Source: CALRWV02 sp943371965
GTDB taxonomy: Bacteria; Bacteroidota; JABWAT01
Reading direction: 5' to 3'
DNA: 64,000 nt
Assembly: GCA_943371965.1 (NCBI GenBank)
Contig: CALRWV020000008.1
Span: 56,349 to 120,348, forward strand
Shown piece by piece: positions 51,186-59,495 of the stretch. The notes beneath the pieces are model-generated. The model did no database searches. It was not told where the DNA came from and worked only from the letters and a program-made list of their open reading frames with translations. Within the stretch, counting starts at the first letter, position 1; each line of letters opens with the position of its first letter. The translations under genes were made by a program, and so were the position numbers.

Positions 51186-52214
51186 ATGGGATTTTTTGAT
51201 TTACTGTCAACCGAGATTGGCATTGATCTCGGAACTGCCAATACTCTTTTTTATGTACGGGGAAAAGGAATCGTGATGAACGAACCTTCCATTGTTGCCA
51301 TCGACCGTGTCACCAAACAGGTAGTGGCAATTGGTACAGAAGCCCGTCAGATGCATGAAAAAACCCACGCTGATATTGTCACTATCCGCCCATTAAAAGA
51401 TGGTGTGATTGCTGACTTTGAAATGACAGAAGAACTGATCCGCGGATTTATCAAGAAAGTAAATACGTCTTGGTTCCCTTCCATTACAAGAATGGTAGTC
51501 TGTGTTCCTTCAGGAGTAACAGAAGTTGAAAAACGCGCAGTCCGTGATTCTGCTGAACACTCCGGTGCAAAAGAAGTTTACCTGATTGCAGAACCGATGG
51601 CAGCCGCAATCGGAATTGGGCTTGATGTTGAGCAGCCGGTTGGAAATATGATTGTTGATATCGGTGGCGGTACAACTGAAATCGCTGTTATCGCTTTATC
51701 TGGAATTGTGATTGATGAATCCATCAGAATTGCCGGTGATGAAATGGATCAGGCGATCATCCAATTTTTCAGACGCAATCACAATCTTCTGGTTGGAGAA
51801 AAAACAGCGGAAAATATCAAATGTATGATCGGAAGTGCTGCCCCTCAGGAAGAGGAATTAAGTGTTACGGTAAAAGGACGAGATCTTGTTACTGGTAATC
51901 CAAAAAATATAGAAGTGAATTCCATCGAAATCAGAGATGCATTGAATGAACCTGTTGAAGCTATTGTTGCAGCTGTCCGTCAGGCTTTGGAAAAAACACC
52001 TCCTGAACTTGCTGCCGATATTCTGGATCGCGGTATCATGTTGACCGGTGGTGGTGCTTTGATTAAAGGACTTGACCAGAGAATCCGTGAAGAGACAGGA
52101 CTTCCTGTTCACGTTGCTGATGATCCGTTGACTGCAGTTGTTAGAGGAACCGGCCGAGTTCTTGAAGATATCAACAAATACAAATCTGTTCTTGTAAAAG
52201 GCAGAAGATATTAA
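51186..52214 (+). CDS. mreB: Rod shape-determining actin-like protein
   Basis: Bacterial actin that organises the elongasome. 342 residues, with MGFFDLLSTEIGIDLGTANTLFYVRGKGIV at the N-terminus (phosphate 1), KPLKDGVIADFEMTE, PSGVTEVEKRAVRDSAE and MIVDIGGGTTEIAVIALSGIV (phosphate 2), TGGGALIKGLDQ (adenosine motif). A 104-base gap separates it from purH. A hairpin directly follows. Together with mreC, mreD, mrdA and rodA downstream this is the standard elongation cluster, so the cell is probably rod-shaped. Confidence 0.97.
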   Translation: MGFFDLLSTEIGIDLGTANTLFYVRGKGIVMNEPSIVAIDRVTKQVVAIGTEARQMHEKTHADIVTIRPLKDGVIADFEMTEELIRGFIKKVNTSWFPSITRMVVCVPSGVTEVEKRAVRDSAEHSGAKEVYLIAEPMAAAIGIGLDVEQPVGNMIVDIGGGTTEIAVIALSGIVIDESIRIAGDEMDQAIIQFFRRNHNLLVGEKTAENIKCMIGSAAPQEEELSVTVKGRDLVTGNPKNIEVNSIEIRDALNEPVEAIVAAVRQALEKTPPELAADILDRGIMLTGGGALIKGLDQRIREETGLPVHVADDPLTAVVRGTGRVLEDINKYKSVLVKGRRY

Positions 52215-52221
52215 TTCACAA

Positions 52222-52244
52222 TCGGGAAATCTTTGATTTCCCGA
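52222..52244 (+). terminator. Hairpin after mreB, possible attenuating terminator
   Basis: TCGGGAAATC (52222-52231) and GATTTCCCGA (52235-52244) form a perfect 10-bp stem with a 3-base loop, followed by AATTATTCCTTTTCTG, a weak T-rich tail. It may partly separate mreB expression from the genes downstream. Confidence 0.6.
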
Positions 52245-52263
52245 AATTATTCCTTTTCTGTTC

Positions 52264-52851
52264 ATGAATATCCAACCTTTAATTTTAGAATCCGTTCATG
52301 TTAGACTCGAACCCATGAAAACTGATCATTGCAATCAGTTATTTGAAATTGGTCATTTTGATGAAATCTGGGCTCCAAACGGACGAGTGATGCAATCACC
52401 TGATGATATGAAGAAATATGTTGATGATGCGTTGCAGGAATTAAATGATGGCAAATCTCTTCCCTTTGTTACCATTGACAAACAATCTGGTGAAATTGCA
52501 GGATCAACACGATTTGCGAACATTGAAAAGAATCACCGACGTGTTGAAATCGGGTGGACATGGATTACTCCAATATATCAGCGGAGTTACATCAATACTG
52601 AAGCAAAATATTTAATGCTCAAACACGCATTTGAAACGTGGAATGTCAATCGGGTTGAGCTGAAGACAAATGTGTTGAATCAAAAGTCAAGAAATGCCAT
52701 GCTTCGGATGGGCGCCAAAGAAGAAGGAATTCTCAGATCACACATGATCCAGGAAAATGGAACTATCCGAGATACCATTTACTTCAGTATTATTTCCTCT
52801 GAATGGCTGGAGGTAAAAAAGAATTTTGAACTCAATCTGTTAAAAACCTGA
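52264..52851 (+). CDS. GNAT-family N-acetyltransferase (RimJ/RimL-like)
   Basis: 195 residues of the RimJ/RimL-type acetyltransferase fold: LILESVHVRLEPMKTDHCNQLFEI at the N-terminus, GEIAGSTRFANIEKNHRRVEIGWTWI in the core, TEAKYLMLKHAFETWNVNRVELKTNVLNQKSRNAMLRMGAKEEGI as the acetyl-CoA and C-terminal region. Members acetylate ribosomal proteins, amino acids or other small amines. It sits between mreB and mreC, an uncommon place, after the mreB hairpin. The substrate is unknown. Confidence 0.85.
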   Translation: MNIQPLILESVHVRLEPMKTDHCNQLFEIGHFDEIWAPNGRVMQSPDDMKKYVDDALQELNDGKSLPFVTIDKQSGEIAGSTRFANIEKNHRRVEIGWTWITPIYQRSYINTEAKYLMLKHAFETWNVNRVELKTNVLNQKSRNAMLRMGAKEEGILRSHMIQENGTIRDTIYFSIISSEWLEVKKNFELNLLKT

Positions 52852-52942
52852 CAACAACCAAAACAAAAAAAGTACAGGTTCAAACAGAACTACTAAAGTT
52901 TTAAAAATAAATCTCAATCGCTGTTTCCTTTCGGATTTTTTC

Positions 52943-53779
52943 ATGCAGAGACTAATTGAATTCATACTTAAATTCAAAGATCAGATTGTACTTCTCCTTC
53001 TGGTTATCGTTTCATTTTATTTTATTTCTGTAAATGACAACCAGCAGATGAACAAGCTCCGTGCCGGTGCTTTTGGTGCGTTTGCTTCCATTGAAAAAAA
53101 TCTGTCGCTGTTTTCAAAATACATTAATGCCATTGAAGAAGCTGAACAGCTCCGTAAAGAAAATATGGTTATGGCAGAAGAAATTTACCGTCTAAGATCT
53201 GCACGTCTTGAAAATCTGCAACTCAGAAAAATGATCAGCTTGAAACCGGACATCACTTTCAATTCCATTCCAGCTGATATTATTTCAAAATCAATTTTCC
53301 GTTCAAGCAATCATTTCACTTTGAATGTCGGTTCCGAGCAGGGAGTTGAAATCAACGATCCTGTTGTCAGTACTTCAGGAATTGTTGGAAGAATTGTTCT
53401 CGTTGATGACCACTATTCAATTGCACAACTGATGATCAGTGATGATTTCAAGATGGCAGCAAAACTGCAGCGTTCAAATGCAGAAGGAATTATTAAATGG
53501 GATGGCGGTGATATTGGCCATGTCATTCTAAATAATATTGTTCAAACAATTCCTGTCATGAAAGGTGAACCGGTTGTCACTTCAGCATTTTCAACTTATG
53601 CACCGGAAGGAATTCCGATTGGAATTGTTGATTCTGTTTACAATGAACCTACCAACATATTCCTGAAGATAAGAGTAAAGACCGAAGTCGATTTTTCCAA
53701 ACTCTCATTTGTTTATGTGACTTCTGCAAAAACAGACTCTTCGCTTATCAAAATTGAATCCGTGAAGGTGAATAAATGA
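52943..53779 (+). CDS. mreC: Rod shape-determining protein MreC
   Basis: Elongasome scaffold bridging MreB/MreD and PBP2. 278 residues: one N-terminal membrane helix (IVLLLLVIVSFYFISV), a coiled-coil stretch (EEAEQLRKENMVMAEEIYRLRSARLENLQLRKM), then the beta-domain with FTLNVGSEQGVEINDPVVSTSGIVGRI and VVTSAFSTYAPEGIPIGIV. The stop overlaps the mreD start by 4 bases (ATGA). Identification is firm. Confidence 0.95.
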   Translation: MQRLIEFILKFKDQIVLLLLVIVSFYFISVNDNQQMNKLRAGAFGAFASIEKNLSLFSKYINAIEEAEQLRKENMVMAEEIYRLRSARLENLQLRKMISLKPDITFNSIPADIISKSIFRSSNHFTLNVGSEQGVEINDPVVSTSGIVGRIVLVDDHYSIAQLMISDDFKMAAKLQRSNAEGIIKWDGGDIGHVILNNIVQTIPVMKGEPVVTSAFSTYAPEGIPIGIVDSVYNEPTNIFLKIRVKTEVDFSKLSFVYVTSAKTDSSLIKIESVKVNK

Positions 53780-54258
53780 ACAGAAAAATTTTCATCATCA
53801 CAGTACTTTCACTTCTTTCAATTTTTCTTCAATTTATTTTCATCAGCAAAATTACACTTTTTGATTTAACTGCTGATATTGTTCTGATTCCCATCTCGTA
53901 TGTTGCAATCAATTACGGAAGGCTGAACGGGACGGTTTTTGGATTCATTGCAGGATTTACACTGGATATTGTTACAGGATTCTGGGGAGTGAATGCCCTT
54001 TCAAAAACAATAACCGGTTATATCTTTGGAAATTTCCACACAGAATCAAAACCATTGGGTAACTGGGACCGAATCCAATATCTGCAGGTATTCTTTGTTG
54101 CATCCTTCATACACTTTTCAATTTACAGCGGCATCAATCACCTTCACATGATCGATAATGTCTGGTCATTCATTTTTAAATACGTACTTGGACAGACAAT
54201 TTATTCAGTAATTTTTGCCGGGATTTTTGCTTTCTATTACTGGAGAGTAAGACGGTGA
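53776..54258 (+). CDS. mreD: Rod shape-determining protein MreD
   Basis: 160 residues, five to six membrane helices, matching MreD in size and place: ILLSIFLQFIFISKITLFDLTADIVLIPISYVAINYGRLNGTVFGFIAGFTLDI carries the GxxxGFxxGLxxD-type motif (GTVFGFIAGFTLDI). Its sequence is otherwise weakly conserved, as is normal. It overlaps mreC by 4 bases and mrdA by 4 bases (GTGA). Confidence 0.9.
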   Translation: MNRKIFIITVLSLLSIFLQFIFISKITLFDLTADIVLIPISYVAINYGRLNGTVFGFIAGFTLDIVTGFWGVNALSKTITGYIFGNFHTESKPLGNWDRIQYLQVFFVASFIHFSIYSGINHLHMIDNVWSFIFKYVLGQTIYSVIFAGIFAFYYWRVRR

Positions 54259-56111
54259 ATTCCTTTTACCGCCCTCAGGATTTTGGAAATTATTTCCGTC
54301 AGAGAATTTTCTGGTTTGGAATTGTTTTTCTTTTTCTGATTCTTTTCTCCAGGTTATTTTATTTGCAGGTAGTCAAATCAGGTTCCTTCTCAGAAGAATC
54401 AAAAAAAAATGCTGTCCGTGATATTCCAGTCATCCCAATCCGTGGAAATATATTTGACCGCAATAATAAACTGATAGTTGATAATTTCCCGTTCTACTCA
54501 CTGACAGTTACCCCAAAAGATTATCACAGGAAAGATGATCCGCTTTTAACCGGTATTCTGAACATCGACTCCATTTACATTGATTCAAAATTGAAGGAAG
54601 CTGTAGATTATTCAACATACCTTCCATCACTCATGAAGAGAAATATTTCCTACCAGCAGCTTGTTTCGGTTGAGGAAAATGATTTTCAGCTTTCCGGCAT
54701 CGGATACCGTGTTGAGACCAAACGCAATTACCCGGCAAAATCTAAATTGTCACACGTGTTGGGTTATCTGACCGAAGTTTCAAAATCTGTCATCAAAAAA
54801 GACCCTGATCATTATTTGTTGGGTGATCTGACTGGCGGTGCTGGAATTGAAAAATTTTATGAACAGGATTTGCGCGGAATAAAAGGCCATCAGTTTATGA
54901 TGGTTAATGCAAACGGAAAAATTACTGATCAGTTCGATGATGGAAAATTCGACCTTGCTCCAATCAATGGAAATGATCTCTATCTGACAATTGATGATGA
55001 ACTTCAGGCTTATGGTGAAGATTTGCTGGAAGGACGATCCGGTGGAATTGTTGCAATCGATCCGCGAAACGGTGAAATTCTGGCTCTCGTTTCAAAACCC
55101 GACTATCCTTTGGCTCAATTGAGCGGATTGACAACTTCAACTTCATGGGGAAAACTTGCAACTGATCCCGCCAAACCGCTTTACAACCGTGCGACTCTAA
55201 CAAGCTATCCTCCGGGTTCAACTTTTAAAATGCTGATTGGTCTTGCCGGTTTACAGGAAGGAATAATTACCAAAGACAGCAAATTCACGTGTAACGGAAT
55301 TTTTTATTTCGGCAACCGGGGATTCAAATGTCACGGAGGACGACATGGAACCATTGATCTTGAAACCGCTATCCAAAAATCATGCAATTCCTATTTCTAT
55401 CAGTTGATGCTGAAAATCGATCTGGAAAATATGTACAAATATGCCAGAATGTTTGGTTTTGCCCAACAGCCTCAGATTGATATGAACGAACAACGGAGCG
55501 GATTGATTCCGAATACTGCTTACTATGACCGTGTTTACGGTCCTAAAGGTTGGACAAGAGGATATTTGGTTTCATTGGGAATTGGTCAGGGTGAAATCGG
55601 AATTTCACCTCTGCAGGGTGCAGTTTATGCAAGTATGTTGGCAAACAGGGGAACATGGCATCAACCGCATTTGATCAGAAAAACATACCAAAAACAAATT
55701 GATGACATTATTTTCCCGAAATATGATTCGCTTAGAGTAAATATTTCACCTGAAAATTTTGAAACGGTTAGAGAAGGTATGAAACGTGTTGTTGAATCAG
55801 GAACTGCTGTGAATGCAAGGATTAAAGATATAGTTGTTGCCGGAAAAACTGGAACGTCCCAAAATTCACACGGAGCTGATCATGCCTGGTTTATTGCTTT
55901 TGCTCCTTATGATAATCCTACAATTGCAATTTGTGTGATGATTGAAAATGCCGGATTTGGTGGTGTTGCGGCAACTCCTGTAGCGCAGAAAATGATGAAC
56001 TTTTATTTAAGGGGAGAACGCCTTCCCTTTGAGACAATTGTTAATGCTCCTGACAAAAAGAATAAATTGAAAGTTATTTCAAAACAGGATTCACTTAAAT
56101 TCATCGATTAA
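54255..56111 (+). CDS. mrdA: Penicillin-binding protein 2 (elongasome transpeptidase)
   Basis: 618 residues. One membrane anchor (FGIVFLFLILFSRLFYLQVVK), a PBP dimerisation domain (RDIPVIPIRGNIFDRNNKLI... GGAGIEKFYEQDLRG) and a transpeptidase domain with the catalytic Ser322-x-x-Lys325 in PPGSTFKM, SxN in KSCNSYFYQ and KTGTSQN. It cross-links lateral-wall murein with RodA. The start is a GTG overlapping the mreD stop by 4 bases. Identification is firm. Confidence 0.96.
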   Translation: MNSFYRPQDFGNYFRQRIFWFGIVFLFLILFSRLFYLQVVKSGSFSEESKKNAVRDIPVIPIRGNIFDRNNKLIVDNFPFYSLTVTPKDYHRKDDPLLTGILNIDSIYIDSKLKEAVDYSTYLPSLMKRNISYQQLVSVEENDFQLSGIGYRVETKRNYPAKSKLSHVLGYLTEVSKSVIKKDPDHYLLGDLTGGAGIEKFYEQDLRGIKGHQFMMVNANGKITDQFDDGKFDLAPINGNDLYLTIDDELQAYGEDLLEGRSGGIVAIDPRNGEILALVSKPDYPLAQLSGLTTSTSWGKLATDPAKPLYNRATLTSYPPGSTFKMLIGLAGLQEGIITKDSKFTCNGIFYFGNRGFKCHGGRHGTIDLETAIQKSCNSYFYQLMLKIDLENMYKYARMFGFAQQPQIDMNEQRSGLIPNTAYYDRVYGPKGWTRGYLVSLGIGQGEIGISPLQGAVYASMLANRGTWHQPHLIRKTYQKQIDDIIFPKYDSLRVNISPENFETVREGMKRVVESGTAVNARIKDIVVAGKTGTSQNSHGADHAWFIAFAPYDNPTIAICVMIENAGFGGVAATPVAQKMMNFYLRGERLPFETIVNAPDKKNKLKVISKQDSLKFID

Positions 56112-56177
56112 ATATTCAATAATCAGATTTCAAATAAATGAAGATTTCTTTTATTTGATTTGTCTGCTGGAAACGAC

Positions 56178-57407
56178 ATGAAACTCAAACAAAAATTTCC
56201 GATTGATTGGCTGATAGTCCTGCCTGTTCTGTTTCTGCTGACTTTCGGATTGTTTGCCATTTACAGCGCAACTGTCAATAATCCTGCAGCTTTGGGAAAT
56301 TTCAACCGTCAGGTCATGTGGATGAGTGTTGCAGTTCTGATTTCCGGTTCGTTTTATTTCATCAACCTGAAGACATTTCAGATTTTGGCTTTTCTTCTTT
56401 ACGGAATCAGTATTTTACTGCTGATTGCTGTTTTAATTTTTGGAACAGAAGTGGCAGGAAATAAATCTTGGCTTCAGATTGGACCCATCGGATTGCAACC
56501 TTCTGAATTCACAAAATTTACTACCGTATTGATGTTTGCAAGTTATTTGAGTACACAAAAATCTGATCAGTCAGGTCTTATTCAGGTTGGAATAGGAATG
56601 ACAATCATCCTGATTCCAGTTGCTCTAATCCTTGCCCAACCCGATACAGGAACCTGTTTGGTCTTTATTGGAATGTCTCTGCCCATTCTGTTTTGGATTG
56701 GTCTTGATGATGCGCTCACTTTTATGATTATTTCACCTGTAATTGCTGCAGGACTTGCGTTTTTTAATTTCTATCTTTTTCTCGGTTATGTTGTCATCAG
56801 CATCGCCTTTATTTTTTATGTAAAAATGAGACCCGGTTATGCAATGTTGACCGCTTTGTTTACCATTTCTGCAGGATTTTTAACTGTGTTTTTTGTAGAA
56901 AATGTATTACAGCCTCATCAGAGAAAACGTCTTGAAATTCTACTTGATCCTCTCATTGATCCAAAAGGTGCTGGTTATAACATTATTCAATCTGAAATTG
57001 CAATCGGTTCAGGCGGATTTTTGGGCAAGGGATTTTTGGCAGGAACTCAAACTCAACTTGGATTTCTTCCCAAACAATGGACAGATTTTATTTTCTGTGT
57101 AATTTCTGAAGAATATGGATTTCTGGGATCGTCAATTCTTCTGCTTTGTTTTCTGATTTTACTGTGGAGACTTTTGGTAATATCAACTAAAATGAAATCA
57201 CGTTTCGCTTCGATTTTCACCATCGGAGTTTTTATGGTAATTGCCATTCACGTTTTCATCAATCTTGCCATGACAATGGGGCTTCTTCCCATTATTGGAA
57301 TACCTCTTCCATTTGTTAGTTATGGAGGAAGTTCAATGATTACGTTCATGGCAATGATAGGAACGGTGATGTCAATTTATGCGCATCAGACATCTGATGA
57401 ATATTAA
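56178..57407 (+). CDS. rodA: Rod shape-determining peptidoglycan glycosyltransferase RodA
   Basis: SEDS-family glycan polymerase partner of PBP2. About 409 residues with ten or so membrane helices: PIDWLIVLPVLFLLTFGLFAIYSATVNN at the start, the extracellular GNKSWLQIGPIGLQPSEF, KRLEILLDPLIDPKGAGYNIIQSEIAIGSGGFLGKGF, and MGLLPIIGIPLPFVSYGGSSMI (SEDS signature). I chose the ATG at 56178; the frame is also open from a TTG at 56160. It ends 15 bases from the convergent fbp. The linkage to mrdA identifies it as RodA rather than FtsW. Confidence 0.95.
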   Translation: MKLKQKFPIDWLIVLPVLFLLTFGLFAIYSATVNNPAALGNFNRQVMWMSVAVLISGSFYFINLKTFQILAFLLYGISILLLIAVLIFGTEVAGNKSWLQIGPIGLQPSEFTKFTTVLMFASYLSTQKSDQSGLIQVGIGMTIILIPVALILAQPDTGTCLVFIGMSLPILFWIGLDDALTFMIISPVIAAGLAFFNFYLFLGYVVISIAFIFYVKMRPGYAMLTALFTISAGFLTVFFVENVLQPHQRKRLEILLDPLIDPKGAGYNIIQSEIAIGSGGFLGKGFLAGTQTQLGFLPKQWTDFIFCVISEEYGFLGSSILLLCFLILLWRLLVISTKMKSRFASIFTIGVFMVIAIHVFINLAMTMGLLPIIGIPLPFVSYGGSSMITFMAMIGTVMSIYAHQTSDEY

Positions 57408-57422
57408 ACCTGAATTCAGAAT

Positions 57423-58460
57423 CTAAATTGTGACTTCTGAAGTTTCCGGCTGCTGAATAAATTTCATTGCCAAATCAACATCATCAGGAGAACCAATGAA
57501 AAGCGGGGTTCTCTGATGCAATTCAGTAGGAACGATATCCAAAATCCGCTGCTTGCCGTCTGTCGCTTTTCCTCCAGCCTGTTCAACAATAAATGCCAAC
57601 GGATTGTTTTCGTATAAAAGCCTTAATTTCCCGTTTGGTGCCTTTTTGGTTCCTGGATATATATACAATCCACCGTACAAAAGATTTCTGTGAAAATCGG
57701 CAACCAATGAACCAATATATCTGGTTGTATAGGGCCTTCCTGATGCAGGATCTTCTTCACGCAAATATGTGCAAAGTCTTTTTGTTGCTTCATCAAATGA
57801 ATGCCAGTTTCCTTCATTGATTGAATAAATTTTTCCTTTTCTCGGTGTCCTAATATTCGGATGGCTTAAAATAAATTCTCCAATACTGGGATCGTAAGTA
57901 AAACCATGAACACCATATCCGGTCGTGTAAACAAACATGGTGCTTGATCCATACAAAATATAACCGGAAGCCATTTGTTTGTATCCGGGTTGAAGCGCAT
58001 CTTTTAAAGTGCCTTCTGTACCTGTCGGAGTTACTCTTTTGAAAATTGACCAAATGGTTCCAATTGAAACATTCGCATCAATGTTAGACGAACCATCCAG
58101 CGGATCAAAAAGAACAACGTATTTTCCTTTTTTTGCACTTTCATCCATCGGTATGATTTCGTCAACTTCTTCACTTCCCAAAACGCAAACATTTCCGTCA
58201 TGATTCAGAGAATTCACCATCACATCGTTGGAATAAACATCCAATTTTTTCTGAACATCACCGGTTGAATTCGATGTTCCTGTAATTCCCAAAATATCAA
58301 CAAGTCCTGCTTTTCTAACATCTCTTGTAATGAGTTTCGCTGCAAGTGCAATGTTGTAAAGGAGTTTTGAAAAATCACCTGTTGCCTGTGGAAATCTTCT
58401 TTCCATTTCAACAATGTGACGGTCAATCGTTATAATATTATTAAGCTGCATGGATTGCAT
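57423..58460 (-). CDS. fbp: Fructose-1,6-bisphosphatase, class I
   Basis: Gluconeogenic phosphatase that removes the C1 phosphate of fructose 1,6-bisphosphate. 345 residues with GDVQKKLDVYSNDVM, VLGSEEVDE and the metal motif FDPLDGSSNID, later TTRYIGSLVADFHRNLLYGGLYIYPG and KLRLLYENNPLAFIVEQAGG. Upstream it has a TACTTTTGC promoter box (58490-58497) and, 100 bases before the start, a perfect palindrome at 58561-58584 matching the lacI-proximal site. Its expression may thus be tied to the alpha-glucan regulator. Identification is firm. Confidence 0.96.
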   Translation of the reverse strand: MQSMQLNNIITIDRHIVEMERRFPQATGDFSKLLYNIALAAKLITRDVRKAGLVDILGITGTSNSTGDVQKKLDVYSNDVMVNSLNHDGNVCVLGSEEVDEIIPMDESAKKGKYVVLFDPLDGSSNIDANVSIGTIWSIFKRVTPTGTEGTLKDALQPGYKQMASGYILYGSSTMFVYTTGYGVHGFTYDPSIGEFILSHPNIRTPRKGKIYSINEGNWHSFDEATKRLCTYLREEDPASGRPYTTRYIGSLVADFHRNLLYGGLYIYPGTKKAPNGKLRLLYENNPLAFIVEQAGGKATDGKQRILDIVPTELHQRTPLFIGSPDDVDLAMKFIQQPETSEVTI

Positions 58461-58489
58461 GGGTAGGTTTCCTGTTCTTCATGTTTCCG

Positions 58490-58497
58490 CAAAAGTA
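58490..58497 (-). promoter_or_regulatory. Putative -7 box (TACTTTTG) for fbp
   Basis: TACTTTTGC on the minus strand is an exact TAnnTTTGC match 30 bases before the start codon. Confidence 0.5.
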
Positions 58498-58560
58498 TAA
58501 AAAAGGAAAGCCACAAAAAAGGATTTGTTTTTATTACAAGTCTATATTTTTTATGAATTT

Positions 58561-58584
58561 ATATTTGGAAGGGCTTCCAAATAT
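58561..58584. promoter_or_regulatory. Perfect palindrome upstream of fbp, candidate LacI-family operator
   Basis: ATATTTGGAA (58561-58570) and TTCCAAATAT (58575-58584) are perfect inverted arms around GGGC. The inner TGGAA-GGGC-TTCCA matches 13 of 14 bases of the site before lacI (33739-33752). It lies about 65 bp upstream of the -7 box. A terminator for the lipoprotein gene upstream is less likely, because no T-run follows. Confidence 0.6.
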
Positions 58585-58685
58585 TTCCATTGAAAGCATT
58601 GTAATTGATAGGTCGTTAAGAGTTCGGGAGTTAACTGAAAGATTAGATTTTTGTTGGAATTCCAATGATGTATTCTGATTTCAAT

Positions 58686-59495
58686 TTAATCACCGCCAGT
58701 AATATCCAAAGCTTCAATTTTACTTTGTGTTCTATCAATGTAAAGTGAAGTGTCTTTGTATGAACTGTCATTTACTGAATTAAAAAATTTATATGCTTTA
58801 AGGAAATCTTTTCCTTCAAAAGCTTCTACACCTTTTTTGTACAAGTCATCTTTATCAGAATCATTTTTTGCAACTGTTGCTTTATCAACCTTGGAAGCTT
58901 CCTTTAACCCTTTTTTTGCTGCATCATTATCTTTATCAACAAGAAGAATACTTCTGAATAGCCGTTGAGCCTTAGTCATTTCTTTGTTTTTCAATGCGGT
59001 ATTTGCCAGATCCAACTGAGATTTCTGACGTTTGCTGATTTCTTCTTTGTTATCTTCAAGAAATGCAATTGCTTCAGAGTTGTCCGGAAAAAATTTCAGG
59101 ATTTTTGAATAACTTCCTGCCATGGTAAAAATCTGATTTTTCTTTTTTGCAGCAGCTATATCATCAAGCTGATCACTTAAATAATCCTGATAATATTTTT
59201 CTATTTCAGCGAGTTTATCCTGTGATTCTTTATGCTTGAAATTATTGGAAAGCAGTGTAAAATCATCTTTTGCTTTTTGAATCAAATCGGGGTCGGAAAA
59301 TTTTTTCCCGTTTGCCCAATTATTCAATCCACGTTTGTAACTCAGATTTATTTTTTCTTCCTGAGAGTACGTTTTTCCCCATTTTTCATCAGCACTTTGT
59401 AAAAATGGAATCGAAGAACAGCCTGTTATAAATGAATTGAGAAAAAATAAAATACAGATAAATGAAAGTTGATAAAAAATATTTTTTTTACTCAT
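58686..59495 (-). CDS. Predicted TPR-like lipoprotein
   Basis: 269 residues. The start MSKKNIFYQLSFICILFFLNSFITGCSS is a lipoprotein signal with cysteine in ITGC. The rest is helical with TPR-like repeats (KAQRLFRSILLVDKDNDAAKKGLKEA, DLYKKGVEAFEGKDFLKAYKFFNSV). Its start overlaps the end of the adenylate cyclase gene by 8 bases, so they form a two-gene unit. It may help sense or report envelope status to the cyclase, or simply act as an outer-membrane scaffold. Function is unknown. Confidence 0.75.
   Translation of the reverse strand: MSKKNIFYQLSFICILFFLNSFITGCSSIPFLQSADEKWGKTYSQEEKINLSYKRGLNNWANGKKFSDPDLIQKAKDDFTLLSNNFKHKESQDKLAEIEKYYQDYLSDQLDDIAAAKKKNQIFTMAGSYSKILKFFPDNSEAIAFLEDNKEEISKRQKSQLDLANTALKNKEMTKAQRLFRSILLVDKDNDAAKKGLKEASKVDKATVAKNDSDKDDLYKKGVEAFEGKDFLKAYKFFNSVNDSSYKDTSLYIDRTQSKIEALDITGGD

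Noticed and set aside
58481..58678. 65-residue plus-strand reading frame between fbp and the lipoprotein gene
   Set aside because: It runs through the fbp promoter box and the palindrome, has no ribosome-binding site and no recognisable sequence.
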